A stretch of DNA of 26,626 nucleotides from Pararhodospirillum photometricum DSM 122. GTDB lineage: Bacteria > Pseudomonadota > Alphaproteobacteria > Rhodospirillales > Rhodospirillaceae. The stretch is taken from NCBI RefSeq assembly GCF_000284415.1, contig NC_017059.1, positions 1,944,512-1,971,137 on the forward strand, read 5' to 3'. Made by a program: the position numbers and the translations under genes. The notes beneath the pieces are model-generated. The model was not told the origin of the DNA. It saw only the letters and a list, made by a program, of their open reading frames with translations, and searched no databases. Every line of letters starts with the position of its first letter. Positions within the stretch are counted from its first letter, which is position 1. Below are positions 8,163 through 16,001 of the stretch, one piece after another.

Positions 8163-8200
8163 AGAGAAGGCCGGGGAGGCGGGGCCTCCCCAGACCCCTC
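8163..8200 (-). terminator. repeat copy R5, minus orientation
   Basis: GGGGAGGC (8173-8180) pairs with GCCTCCCC (8184-8191) around GGG. On the minus strand it is followed by GGCCTTCTCTTTTCC. Beyond the stem it shares with R2 an extended flank: CAGACCCCTC, then ATCCTTGGGG and ATTC. It lies in tandem with R6 between hemN and the thioesterase gene. Confidence 0.6.
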
Positions 8201-8332
8201 CAATCCTTGGGGGATTCTTCAAGGCAAAGGGGCAGCCTTCTTCCCCATTGTCCCGGCTGGCGAGACGGCGTAAAAGCGAGAGTTCTGTTCGCCTTGCGAA
8301 CCGAGTCTCAAAACGGGGGGGGCAAGGGTAAA

Positions 8333-8373
8333 AAGGAAGGTTGGGGAGGCGCGGCCTCCCCAAGCCCCTCGGT
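8333..8373 (-). terminator. repeat copy R6: terminator after hemN
   Basis: TTGGGGAGGC (8341-8350) pairs with GCCTCCCCAA (8354-8363) around GCG. On the minus strand it is followed by CCTTCCTTTTTACC. It lies 22 nt after the hemN stop. The outer pairs are T-A/T-A here rather than C-G/T-A as in R1, a compensatory change that keeps the stem. Confidence 0.7.
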
Positions 8374-8384
8374 CGTTTCGGGGG

Positions 8385-9779
8385 TTAGACGGCGCGGGAG
8401 TGGCGCTGTTCGCCCATCTTGAGGTAGGTGTCGAACTTGGCGCACACGGCGCGCACCAGGGGGCGGCCCAGTTCGGTCATGCGCACCACCTGTCCCTCGC
8501 GCACCAGCACGCCATCGGCCTCCAGGTCGTCCATCGAGGCGATTTGGGCGGCGAAGGCGTCGTCGGCCAAACCATGGGCGCGGGCCACCTCGGCGACATC
8601 AACCCACAGGTCGCACATCAGGCGCTCGATGATGGCGCGGCGCACCCGGTCATCGTCGTTGATGGCGATGCCGCGCTTGGTGGCGAGGTGGCCGGCCTTG
8701 ATGGCGGCCTTGTATTCGTTGATGTCGAGCTCGTTGACCACATAGCCCTGGGGCAGGTAGCCAATGCCCGAGGCGCCGAGGCCGATCAGGGTGGGAGCGG
8801 TGTCGGTGGTGTAGCCCTGGAAGTTGCGGTGCAAGGTGCCGTCGCGCAGGGCCAGGGCCATCTCGTCGTCCGGGGCCGCGAAGTGGTCGAGGCCGATCGG
8901 CACGTAGCCCAGCTCGACAAAGCGATCGGTGGCGCTCAAGTACTGGTCCCAGCGGGCGTCCACGTCCGGCAAGGTGGACTCGTCGATCAGGCGCATGGCC
9001 CGCTTCATCCAGGGCACGTGGGCATAGCCAAACAACGAAACGCGGCGCGGCTTGAGGGCCAGGGCGCGCTCGACGGTATGCAGCACCGTTTCCGTGGTCT
9101 GATGCGGCAGGCCGTAGATCAGGTCCATGTTGATGTCGGTGATGCCGTTGGCCCGCAGCCACGAGAACACGTTCTCGACCAAGCTCATCGGCTGGACGCG
9201 GTTGATAGCCTTTTGGACCTTTTCCTCGAAGTCCTGCACACCGATGCTGGCGCGGGTCACGCCGGCCTTGACCATGGCCTTGACGTACTCCTCGGTCGCC
9301 GTGCGCGGATCCATTTCCAGGGCCACTTCCGCGGTCTCGGACACGCCAAAGCGGGCGCGCAGGAAGTCCATGGTGCGCTGGAGGTCATCGCCGGTCAAAA
9401 TGGTGGGCGAGCCGCCGCCAAAGTGCACGTGGGTGACGTTGAGCGGCCCCGGGAGCTTGCTGGCGACCAGTTCGGCCTCGGCCAGCACGGCTTCCAGGTA
9501 CTCGGCCACGGGCTCGTAGCGCTTGGTCACGCGGGTATGGCAGCCGCAGAACCAGCACATGTCGGCGCAATAGGCGATGTGGATGTAGAGCGAGGCGGGG
9601 GAGCCGGCCTCCAGCTCCGACAGCCACGTGGCATATTGGTCGGGACCGACCCCGGCATGAAAATGGGGGGCCGTGGGATAGGAGGTATAGCGCGGCACCC
9701 GCAGGTCGTACTTCGCCGACAGTTGCTGCACCCGCGCGCTGGTCGTCAGAGGAATCAAAGTCGCCGTCTCGCCACCCAT
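8385..9779 (-). CDS. hemN: oxygen-independent coproporphyrinogen III oxidase
   Basis: The 464-residue protein is a radical-SAM HemN that decarboxylates coproporphyrinogen III to protoporphyrinogen IX without oxygen, as needed for haem and bacteriochlorophyll synthesis under anoxia. The [4Fe-4S] motif is C71-x3-C75-x2-C78-G-C80, matching the authentic HemN pattern rather than HemW. YTSYPTAPHF near 31-40, FGGGSPT and the C-terminal winged-helix-like region fit. Length matches the family. ATG 9779 is preceded by GGGAG about 9-10 nt upstream. No FNR-type TTGAT-N4-ATCAA site is visible upstream. A TGCCCC/GGGGCA inverted repeat at 9810-9829 could be an operator. It is divergent from the Hyi-like gene. 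Confidence 0.95.
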   Translation of the reverse strand: MGGETATLIPLTTSARVQQLSAKYDLRVPRYTSYPTAPHFHAGVGPDQYATWLSELEAGSPASLYIHIAYCADMCWFCGCHTRVTKRYEPVAEYLEAVLAEAELVASKLPGPLNVTHVHFGGGSPTILTGDDLQRTMDFLRARFGVSETAEVALEMDPRTATEEYVKAMVKAGVTRASIGVQDFEEKVQKAINRVQPMSLVENVFSWLRANGITDINMDLIYGLPHQTTETVLHTVERALALKPRRVSLFGYAHVPWMKRAMRLIDESTLPDVDARWDQYLSATDRFVELGYVPIGLDHFAAPDDEMALALRDGTLHRNFQGYTTDTAPTLIGLGASGIGYLPQGYVVNELDINEYKAAIKAGHLATKRGIAINDDDRVRRAIIERLMCDLWVDVAEVARAHGLADDAFAAQIASMDDLEADGVLVREGQVVRMTELGRPLVRAVCAKFDTYLKMGEQRHSRAV

Positions 9780-9809
9780 CGGAGCCGCTCTCCCGCATCA
9801 TAAGGATCT

Positions 9810-9829
9810 TGCCCCGCCTGTTTGGGGCA
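9810..9829. promoter_or_regulatory. inverted repeat upstream of hemN
   Basis: TGCCCC (9810-9815) and GGGGCA (9824-9829) form a 6-bp inverted repeat with an 8-nt spacer, 31 nt upstream of the hemN start in the 210-nt divergent region. It may be an operator or a chance GC-rich hairpin; no known consensus was matched. Confidence 0.25.
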
Positions 9830-9989
9830 CCGGACCCCCCTCGTCAACGGCCCGGTCCCGGTCTAGGATGGGTCAGGAAGGAAGGTCGTGCGGGCCGACC
9901 CCATCGTCCCGTTTACACCCGGCGGGAGAGAAAGGGCGGCCCCTGGCTCGTGCTTACCCCCTCGTTTAACGTTTGTCCAGGATATCCCC

Positions 9990-10769
9990 ATGCCGCGTTT
10001 CGCCGCGAATCTTTCGACCCTGTTCACCGACCGCCCCTTGGAGGAGCGCTTCAAGGCGGCGGCCGCCTGTGGGTTCATTCAGTTCCCCTACGCCCTCTTG
10101 CCCGAGCGCGTGGGCGACCTCGTGGCGATGAATGGCCTGGAACTCGCCGTCTTCAACGCCCCCCCGGGCGACTGGGCCGCCGGCGAGCGCGGACTGGCCG
10201 CCCTGCCCGGCCGCGAGGAGGAATTTCGCGACAGCATCGAGTTGGCCCTGACCTACACCGATCTCACCGATTGCTTTCGCCTGCACGTCATGGCCGGTGT
10301 CGTCGAGGATGAGGATCTCTGGCCCGAGGCCCTCGACACCTACACCGCCAACCTCGCCTGGGCCGCCGAGCGCTGCGCCGAGGAAGACGTCAAGGTGGTA
10401 ATCGAAGCCATCAATACCGGGGACATGCCGGGCTATTTCCTCCAGCGCCCCGACGACGCCGTGCAGGTCCTGGAGGCCGTGGACCACGACAACTTGGCCC
10501 TCCTCTACGACCTCTATCACGCCCAGATCATCCAAGGCGGCCTGACCGACTTTATCGAAACCCACCTGGAAAACATTGCCCACATCCAGGTGGCCCAGGT
10601 CCCGGGGCGTCACGAACCCGACCAGGGCGGCGAAATCAACTGGCCCTATCTCTTCACCTTGCTCGATGCCCATGGCTACTCGGGCTGGATCGGCTGCGAA
10701 TACCTCCCGCGCACCACCACCGAGGCCGGCTTGCGCTGGGCCCGCGACTTTGGCCTGTCAGCCCCCTAA
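9990..10769 (+). CDS. hyi: hydroxypyruvate isomerase-family sugar isomerase
   Basis: The 259-residue protein is a TIM-barrel of the Hyi/OtnI group of the AP-endonuclease-2/xylose-isomerase superfamily. It begins MPRFAANLSTLFTDRP, the usual Hyi N-terminus. Metal and catalytic acids are visible as E139 (VVIEAIN), D174 (LYDLYH) and E237 (GCEYLPR), with VPGRHEPDQGGEINW between them. Hyi interconverts hydroxypyruvate and tartronate semialdehyde; OtnI acts on 2-oxo-tetronates. The sequence alone does not separate them, and no glyoxylate carboligase or tartronate-semialdehyde reductase gene is nearby. ATG 9990 has AGGA at 9979-9982 with a 7-nt spacer, so an in-frame GTG at 9888 is rejected. It is followed by terminator R7. 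Confidence 0.85.
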   Translation: MPRFAANLSTLFTDRPLEERFKAAAACGFIQFPYALLPERVGDLVAMNGLELAVFNAPPGDWAAGERGLAALPGREEEFRDSIELALTYTDLTDCFRLHVMAGVVEDEDLWPEALDTYTANLAWAAERCAEEDVKVVIEAINTGDMPGYFLQRPDDAVQVLEAVDHDNLALLYDLYHAQIIQGGLTDFIETHLENIAHIQVAQVPGRHEPDQGGEINWPYLFTLLDAHGYSGWIGCEYLPRTTTEAGLRWARDFGLSAP

Positions 10770-10776
10770 TCGGAAC

Positions 10777-10822
10777 GGAGGGGCTTGGGGAGGCCCCCGC
10801 CTCCCCAACCTTTCCTTTTTTA
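10777..10822 (+). terminator. repeat copy R7: terminator after the Hyi-like gene
   Basis: TTGGGGAGGC (10785-10794) pairs with GCCTCCCCAA (10799-10808) around CCCC. It is followed by CCTTTCCTTTTTTA, a strong U-tract. It is preceded by GGAGGGGC. It lies between the convergent hyi-like and M16 genes, with the U-tract on the hyi side's outgoing strand. Confidence 0.8.
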
Positions 10823-10832
10823 TGTGTCCCCG

Positions 10833-12167
10833 TCACTTCCCCTTGAGCACATCGGCCGGCCCGACCACCACGGTGCTCAGGCGCTCGGGATCCATCAAGC
10901 GCCGGGCCACCCGGGCGAGGTCGTCACGGGTCAGGGCCTCGATCTTGGCGTTGCGCGTCTGGATATAGTCGGCCCCCAACTCATAAAGCCGCATCGAGGC
11001 CAGCATGCCCGCCACCGACTGGGTGGAGGTCAAACGCAAGGGCCACGCCCCGGTCAGGGCGGTCTTGGCGTCCTGGACTTCCTCCTCGGTCGGGCCTTCC
11101 TGGGCCAGACGCGCCCACTCGGCCTTAATGACCGCGAGGGACTCGGGCAGGCGGCTGCTTTCGGTCGCGGTGGTGGCCATCCACACCCCGGCTTTTTCGA
11201 GGGGGTACAGAAAACTCGCCACCGAATACGCAAGGCCGCGCTTTTCCCGCACCTCGTCCATCAGCCGGCTGGAGAACCCGCCGCCGCCCAAAATGTGGTT
11301 GAGCACATAGGCCGCATGCCAGTCTGGATCCGAGCGCAAGAGGCCGGGCTGGCCCAAGATCGCCGTGCTTTGCGGGATGTCGAGGACCACCCCCTCGGTC
11401 TCCCCTTTGAAACGCGGAGCGGCCGGCGGCAGAGCGGGACCCTTGGGATGCAAGGGCAGGGCCCCGAAAATGCGGTCGATCACGGTCGCGGCCTTGCGCG
11501 CATCAATGGCCCCGGCGATGCCAACGGCGAGTCCCTTGCGCGCAAGACGGGCGCGGGCAAAGTCCCTGATGTCGTCGATGGTCAAGGCGCGGACACTGGC
11601 CTCGGTGCCCTCCTCATCGTGGGCATAGGGATGGTCGTCGAAGACCGCCTTGAACCATGCTTGGTTGGCCAGGGCCTGGGGGTCGCCGCCTTGATGGCGC
11701 ACCGTGGCCAGTTGCCCCGCCCGCATGCGTTCGACCGCCTCGGGATCGAAGCGGGGCTGGGTTAAGGCCAGCGCCAGCAAGTGCACGGCCTCGTCCAGGG
11801 TCTCGGTGGTGGTGCGCAGCGAAATGGAGAGGTAGTCGCGCCCGGGATCGAAGCTCAGGTCGATGGCCAGATCCTCCAGGCGCTGCTGGAAGGCCTGGGC
11901 GTCCAGGTCACCGGCCCCTTCGTCGAGAAGGCGGGCCACCAAGGTGGCAAGCCCCTCTTTGCCCGGCGGATCATAGGCCGAACCAGCCGGCACCAGGACT
12001 TGAAGCGACACCACGGGCAAGGTGTCGTCGGAAACCAGATAGGCCCCGACCCCCCTCGGGCTCATGAGGGTTTCCACCTGAAGGGCCGAAGCCGGACAAG
12101 GCGCCATCCCCAGGGCCGCAATCAGCCCCACCAGACCCAGGGCGCGGGCCAGATGTATGGGTTTCAT
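10833..12167 (-). CDS. M16-family peptidase homologue lacking the zinc motif (secreted)
   Basis: The 444-residue protein is a full-length M16 (pitrilysin/insulinase) subunit with a signal peptide, residues 1 to about 29 (MKPIHLARALGLVGLIAALG, then a PASA-L-type cleavage site). Where an active M16 enzyme has HxxEH, this one has GLATLVARLLDEGAGD, so the zinc site is absent. The substrate-side half has GGGGFSSRLMDEVREKRGLAY, typical of the non-catalytic R/Y-bearing subunit. It overlaps the preceding HLLEH-bearing gene by ATGA, and GGAGG lies 6 nt before the start, indicating coupled translation. The two products probably form a periplasmic active/inactive heterodimer, as in related M16B pairs. 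The substrate is unknown. Confidence 0.88.
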   Translation of the reverse strand: MKPIHLARALGLVGLIAALGMAPCPASALQVETLMSPRGVGAYLVSDDTLPVVSLQVLVPAGSAYDPPGKEGLATLVARLLDEGAGDLDAQAFQQRLEDLAIDLSFDPGRDYLSISLRTTTETLDEAVHLLALALTQPRFDPEAVERMRAGQLATVRHQGGDPQALANQAWFKAVFDDHPYAHDEEGTEASVRALTIDDIRDFARARLARKGLAVGIAGAIDARKAATVIDRIFGALPLHPKGPALPPAAPRFKGETEGVVLDIPQSTAILGQPGLLRSDPDWHAAYVLNHILGGGGFSSRLMDEVREKRGLAYSVASFLYPLEKAGVWMATTATESSRLPESLAVIKAEWARLAQEGPTEEEVQDAKTALTGAWPLRLTSTQSVAGMLASMRLYELGADYIQTRNAKIEALTRDDLARVARRLMDPERLSTVVVGPADVLKGK

Positions 12168-13576
12168 CCCTGACCTCCAGGCGTCTCTTCGGGCAAAAGA
12201 TAACCGGTGACCGCACGGTCCTTGTGCCCCAAAACGGTGCGGGCGGCGGCCAGGACCTGCTCGGGCGTCACCGCCTTGATGCGTTGGGGCCAGGTTTCCA
12301 CCTGCTCGATGCTGCCCCCGGTGGTCAACGCCGTGCCAAAGACCTGGGCGCCCTCCGACAGAGAATCGCGGGCATAGACCAACCCGGCGGTCAGGCGATG
12401 GCGGGCGCGGGCGACCTCTTCCTCACCGACCCCGTCTTGAAGCAAGCGGGCCAGTTCGGCATCCAACGCGTGCTCCAGGGTCTCCAGCGTCACCCCCTCG
12501 GCCGGCACCGCCGAGAGCGAGACGCTGCCGTAATCCAGGGCGTCGCCGTGGTAGCCGGCGCCCGCCGACACCGCAAGCTTCTGCTCGACGACCAAGGAGC
12601 GGTACAGGCGGCTGGTCGCGCCCTCGCCCAACAAGGTACTGAGCACGCTCAACGCCGCCGAGAGATGCTCGGGATCGGCCGACTCCGACGGGGCCACGTA
12701 CTGACGCAACAGCAGGCTCTGGTGCACCTGGGCGTGGCGCACCGTCACCCTGGCCTCGGCTGGGGGGGGCAGGGATCCCGGACGCCCCCGAGGCGGCGTC
12801 GGGCGGGCCGACACCTGACCATAGGTTTGCTCGGCCAAGGGCTTGAGCTCGGCCGCCGTGATGTCGCCGGCCACCACCAAGATGGCGTTGTTGGGGGCGT
12901 AGTGGCGCTCGTAAAAGGCCAGGGCGTCGGCCCGGGTGAGGGCCATCAGTTCCTCTTCCCAGCCAATGATCGGATTGCGGTAGGGGTGGGTCCCCCACAG
13001 CGCCTGGCCCATGCGCTCGAACAACAGAGCCGACGGTTCGGTGTCGGTGCGCTGGCGCCGCTCTTCGCGCACCACGGTGCGTTCGGTCTGGAAATCCTCT
13101 TCCGACAAGCGCAGATGCGCCATCCGGTCGGCCTCCAGCCCCATGACGAGGGCCAAGCGATCGCGGGCAATCGACTGATGGTAGGCGGTGTAGTCATCGC
13201 CGGTGAAGGCGTTGTCCTGGCCGCCATTGCGGGCCACACGACGGGAGAACTCGCCCGGCGGCACGCTGTCGGTGCCCTTGAACATCAGGTGTTCCAGCAA
13301 GTGAGCCAGCCCCGACTTGCCCTGGGGCTCGTCGGCCGCGCCCACCTTGTACCAGACCATGTGATGAACCACGGGCATCCGGTGGTCAGGCAGGACCACC
13401 ACCCTCATGCCGTTGGCCAGAGTGAAGGTCTCGGGATTAAACACCTGGGCCTGGGCCCTGGGGGCATCACTGAGCCCCAAGACCGCAATCATCGACAGCA
13501 CGGCCCACAAGCGTCCAGACCAAAAGCGCCCGGGCCGCATACGGCCAGGGAAGCGCAAGGAAGAAATAACGGACAT
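12164..13576 (-). CDS. M16-family zinc peptidase, catalytic subunit (secreted)
   Basis: From ATG 13576 the product is 470 residues: a signal peptide (residues 1 to about 44, hydrophobic core WAVLSMIAVLGLS, then APRAQAQ) and a two-domain M16 protease. The inverted zinc motif is H92-L-L-E95-H96, in GLAHLLEHLMFKGT. The third ligand is expected in ERTVVREERRQR. The start is chosen for GAGGA about 11 nt upstream and because the signal peptide begins there; longer in-frame extensions to 13768 run through the L28-side terminator and are rejected. It is the first gene of a two-gene unit with the zinc-less M16 subunit. Such pairs degrade peptides in the periplasm or mature secreted peptides; no precursor peptide gene is evident nearby. 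Confidence 0.9.
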   Translation of the reverse strand: MSVISSLRFPGRMRPGRFWSGRLWAVLSMIAVLGLSDAPRAQAQVFNPETFTLANGMRVVVLPDHRMPVVHHMVWYKVGAADEPQGKSGLAHLLEHLMFKGTDSVPPGEFSRRVARNGGQDNAFTGDDYTAYHQSIARDRLALVMGLEADRMAHLRLSEEDFQTERTVVREERRQRTDTEPSALLFERMGQALWGTHPYRNPIIGWEEELMALTRADALAFYERHYAPNNAILVVAGDITAAELKPLAEQTYGQVSARPTPPRGRPGSLPPPAEARVTVRHAQVHQSLLLRQYVAPSESADPEHLSAALSVLSTLLGEGATSRLYRSLVVEQKLAVSAGAGYHGDALDYGSVSLSAVPAEGVTLETLEHALDAELARLLQDGVGEEEVARARHRLTAGLVYARDSLSEGAQVFGTALTTGGSIEQVETWPQRIKAVTPEQVLAAARTVLGHKDRAVTGYLLPEETPGGQG

Positions 13577-13713
13577 CGCTGGACGGATCCTCACAGCAGG
13601 GTTCCGGCGTGGCCAGTTCTCCTTGGAAGGCAGAAGAAACCAACCGAGGATCCTACCTAGGGTCTTCCCGCGCAAACGGCAAGCGCCTCTGCCCCGCCCC
13701 CGGACACGCAAGA

Positions 13714-13739
13714 CAGCCCGCCAGACGGCTGGCGGGCTG
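13714..13739 (-). terminator. hairpin terminator downstream of rpmB
   Basis: CAGCCCGCCAG (13714-13724) and CTGGCGGGCTG (13729-13739) form a perfect 11-bp stem with an ACGG loop. It lies 42 nt past the rpmB stop on the minus strand and is followed there by TCTTGCG, a weak U-tract. It is unrelated in sequence to the R1-R11 family. Confidence 0.6.
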
Positions 13740-13780
13740 CAAACGAAGGCCGAGGATCGGGCACGCACAAGGAGGGCGGG

Positions 13781-14068
13781 TTAGCCCTGCGCCTGAAGCT
13801 TGACCAAGCGACGCTTGACGCGGCGCAGATCCGGGGTCAGTTCGGCGGTCGGGGTCGCCAGCAAGAAGGCATCAATGCCGCCACGGTGCTCGACGGTGCG
13901 CAGGCCGTGGGTGGACAGACGCACGCGCACCGGCTCGCCCAGCTTGTCACTCATCAGCGAGTTGACCTGAAGGTTGGGCAGGAAGCGGCGGCGGGTCTTG
14001 ATGTTGGAGTGGCTGACGTTGTTGCCGGTCTGAACGCCTTTTCCGGTAACAGGGCAACGACGGGACAT
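13781..14068 (-). CDS. rpmB: 50S ribosomal protein L28
   Basis: The 95-residue basic protein starts [20 protein letters not shown] and contains [10 protein letters not shown], the diagnostic L28 N-terminal half. It has the longer C-terminal tail usual in alphaproteobacteria. It is a structural protein of the large ribosomal subunit. AAGGA lies about 7-8 nt before ATG 14068. It has its own downstream hairpin terminator and no ribosomal neighbour, as is common for rpmB in this class. Only one cysteine is present, so the zinc-binding (C+) form is excluded. Confidence 0.97.
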   Translation of the reverse strand: MSRRCPVTGKGVQTGNNVSHSNIKTRRRFLPNLQVNSLMSDKLGEPVRVRLSTHGLRTVEHRGGIDAFLLATPTAELTPDLRRVKRRLVKLQAQG

Positions 14069-14125
14069 GAACCGATCCTTTCGCGACGTTATCTAATCTT
14101 AAGGAATTTCGCGGAAGGCAGGGGT

Positions 14126-14797
14126 CTACGCGACCCACGGGGCAGCGTCAAGGGAAAAGAGCCCTTCCGCCCCCTGGTCCGGCACCACCAGACTGCCCAA
14201 CACGCCGATTCCAAAGAGAATCAGGGCCCAGCCCGACAGTCGGTTGAGCCAAACCAGCCAAAGCGGGGTGAAATGACTGCGCACCGCGCCCGCCGCCGCC
14301 GAGAGAATCGCCCACCAGAGCGTGGAGCCGGCAAACACCCCAAGAATCAGCTCGCCAGCCCGCACCGCGTCGCCATCAAGCGACACCACGCTAAACGAGG
14401 CAAACACCGCCATGAACGCCAACACGGTGGCGGGATTGGTCAGGGTGATCATGAACGTCGAGAGGAAATCGCGCAGCAGGCCCACGTGGGTCGTGCCCTC
14501 GGGAATCAGGACCGCCGGCTTGCGCAGCGTGTGCCAGCCCAGCACCACCAAGAAAATCCCGCCGCCCAGCGACAGCGCGACCTTGTGGACCATCAAAAAA
14601 TTACTGACCAAGCCGATGCCCAGGGCCGCCACCGCGCCATAAAAGGTGTCCGCCACCGCCGCGCCCAGCCCGGCGATAAAAGCCGCCAGCCTGCCATCGG
14701 CGAGGGCCTTGCGAATGCACAGGATTCCCACCGGCCCCACGGGAGCGGCGATCAGGAAGCCGACGATCAGGCCTTTGAAAAACGGATAAAAGCTCAT
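14126..14797 (-). CDS. LysE/RhtB-family amino-acid exporter
   Basis: The 223-residue membrane protein has about six hydrophobic helices and the LysE-family N-terminal signature GLIVGFLIAAPVGPVGILCI, then RKALADGR. ITLTNPATVLAFMAVFA in the middle is the conserved second signature. These proteins export amino acids or related small metabolites; no substrate is indicated. ATG 14797 (MSFYPFFKG) is preferred because it places the first helix at the usual distance; ATG 14809 would add four residues, and further upstream starts give an arginine-rich extension. It is on the same strand as rpmB, 57 nt beyond rpmB's start, so it is upstream of rpmB and may be co-transcribed with it. Confidence 0.88.
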   Translation of the reverse strand: MSFYPFFKGLIVGFLIAAPVGPVGILCIRKALADGRLAAFIAGLGAAVADTFYGAVAALGIGLVSNFLMVHKVALSLGGGIFLVVLGWHTLRKPAVLIPEGTTHVGLLRDFLSTFMITLTNPATVLAFMAVFASFSVVSLDGDAVRAGELILGVFAGSTLWWAILSAAAGAVRSHFTPLWLVWLNRLSGWALILFGIGVLGSLVVPDQGAEGLFSLDAAPWVA

Positions 14798-15104
14798 GCG
14801 GGGGGACATCCACCGTGGGGACCGCGCTAGAGATAGCGTTCCAAGGCGCCGTCTCAAAGGCCTATCTCGTCCTCCATGAAACGATCATCCGCCCGCCACA
14901 GACGCCCTCCCCCCCGGACTGTGCCCTGGGGAGTTATTTTGCGCTGCGGGAGACTTGTCACAAGGCGCAACAATGCCTAAGGTTTTGCCAGCCGGGGCGC
15001 AACATCCTTTCTTTTTGTCGCGCCCCCCATGGTCTTCGGGACACGACCCGGCCCATGGTCCCTGTCACCGCCGGGGCCCTGCCCCCCTTTCAAGGGTATC
15101 GACG
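14798..15104. promoter_or_regulatory. intergenic control region upstream of the Mcl-like/mch operon
   Basis: This 307-nt space separates the divergent exporter and lyase genes. It contains three TTGCGC/GCGCAA half-sites: TTTTGCGC (14937-14944), GGCGCAACA (14964-14972) and an identical GGCGCAACA (14996-15004). The last two are direct repeats 32 nt apart, close to three helical turns. TTGTCACAA at 14956-14964 is a short palindrome between them. This looks like an operator cluster for the downstream C2/C3-assimilation operon. No confident -10/-35 pair was found. Confidence 0.4.
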
Positions 15105-16001
15105 ATGGTTCCCACCGTGCGCCCGCGCCGCAGTGTTCTCTACATGCCCGGCTCCAATCCCCGGGCCCTGGAGAAGGCCCGGACCCTGGCCGCTGACGGC
15201 CTGATCCTTGACCTGGAGGATGCCACGGCGCCCGACGCCAAGGAAACCGCCCGGGACGCTGTGTGCGCCATGGCCGGCCGCTACGGCAAACGCGAGGTCC
15301 TGATCCGCGTCAACGGCCTGGACACCCGCTGGGGCCACGATGACATCCAAGCGGCGGCGCGCTCTGCGTGCGACGGCATCTTGCTGCCCAAGGTCGAGAG
15401 CGCCGACATGGTGCGCCGGGCCGAGGCCATCATGACCGCCGCCGGCGCCCCCGCGACCATGGGCCTTTGGTGCATGATGGAAACGCCGCGCGGCATCTTG
15501 GAGGCTGCCGCCATCGCCGGCGCCACGGCGCGCCTGCACGGGCTGGTGCTGGGCACCTCGGATCTGGCCAAGGACCTGCACTGCGCCCACACCCGCGAGC
15601 GCCAGCCCATGATCACCGCGCTTGGCCTGTGCTTGCTGGCGGCCCGGGCCAACGGCCTTGCGATTTTGGATGGCGTGTATCTCGACCTCAACGACGACGA
15701 GGGCTTTGCTTACGCCTGCCGGCAGGGCGCTGATCTGGGCTTTGATGGCAAGACCCTGATCCATCCCAAGACCATTGCCGCCGCCAACGCCGCCTTCGCG
15801 CCCTCCGAGGCCGAGGTGGACTGGTCGCGGCGCATTATCGCGGCCCACACCGAGGCCCTGGCCGAGGGCAAGGCCGTGGTGGTGGTCGAGGGCAAGTTGG
15901 TCGAAAACCTGCACGTCGAGAACGCCCGGCGCCTCGTCGCGCTGGCCGAGCGCATCACCGAGTTGAGCGACGCCCTCAAGACCCAGGAGAGCAACGGATG
16001 A
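15105..16001 (+). CDS. CitE-like malyl-CoA/beta-methylmalyl-CoA lyase or malyl-CoA thioesterase
   Basis: From ATG 15105 the product is 298 residues (MVPTVRPRRSVLYMPGSNPR). AAGGG at 15092-15096 with an 8-nt spacer supports this start over an in-frame ATG at 14955. It is a TIM-barrel of the HpcH/HpaI-CitE family: ADGLILDLEDATAPD carries the conserved acidic residues, and LIRVNGLDT, LLPKVES, METPRGI and GFDGKTLIHPKT follow. The N-terminus RSVLYMPGS...RALEKARTLAAD is more like the malyl-CoA thioesterase Mcl2/CitE branch than Mcl1, whose members read NRCQLFGPGS. Either way it acts on (methyl)malyl-CoA in the ethylmalonyl-CoA pathway. Its stop overlaps the hydratase start by ATGA. Confidence 0.85.
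   Translation: MVPTVRPRRSVLYMPGSNPRALEKARTLAADGLILDLEDATAPDAKETARDAVCAMAGRYGKREVLIRVNGLDTRWGHDDIQAAARSACDGILLPKVESADMVRRAEAIMTAAGAPATMGLWCMMETPRGILEAAAIAGATARLHGLVLGTSDLAKDLHCAHTRERQPMITALGLCLLAARANGLAILDGVYLDLNDDEGFAYACRQGADLGFDGKTLIHPKTIAAANAAFAPSEAEVDWSRRIIAAHTEALAEGKAVVVVEGKLVENLHVENARRLVALAERITELSDALKTQESNG

Noticed and set aside
9888..9989. N-terminal extension of the Hyi-like protein from GTG 9888
   Set aside because: AGGA at 9979-9982 and the family-typical N-terminus place the start at ATG 9990; the extension is Pro/Arg-rich.
12224..13660. 478-codon plus-strand frame opposite the M16 peptidase gene
   Set aside because: Antisense shadow; the opposite strand has a signal peptide, HLLEH motif and coupled starts.
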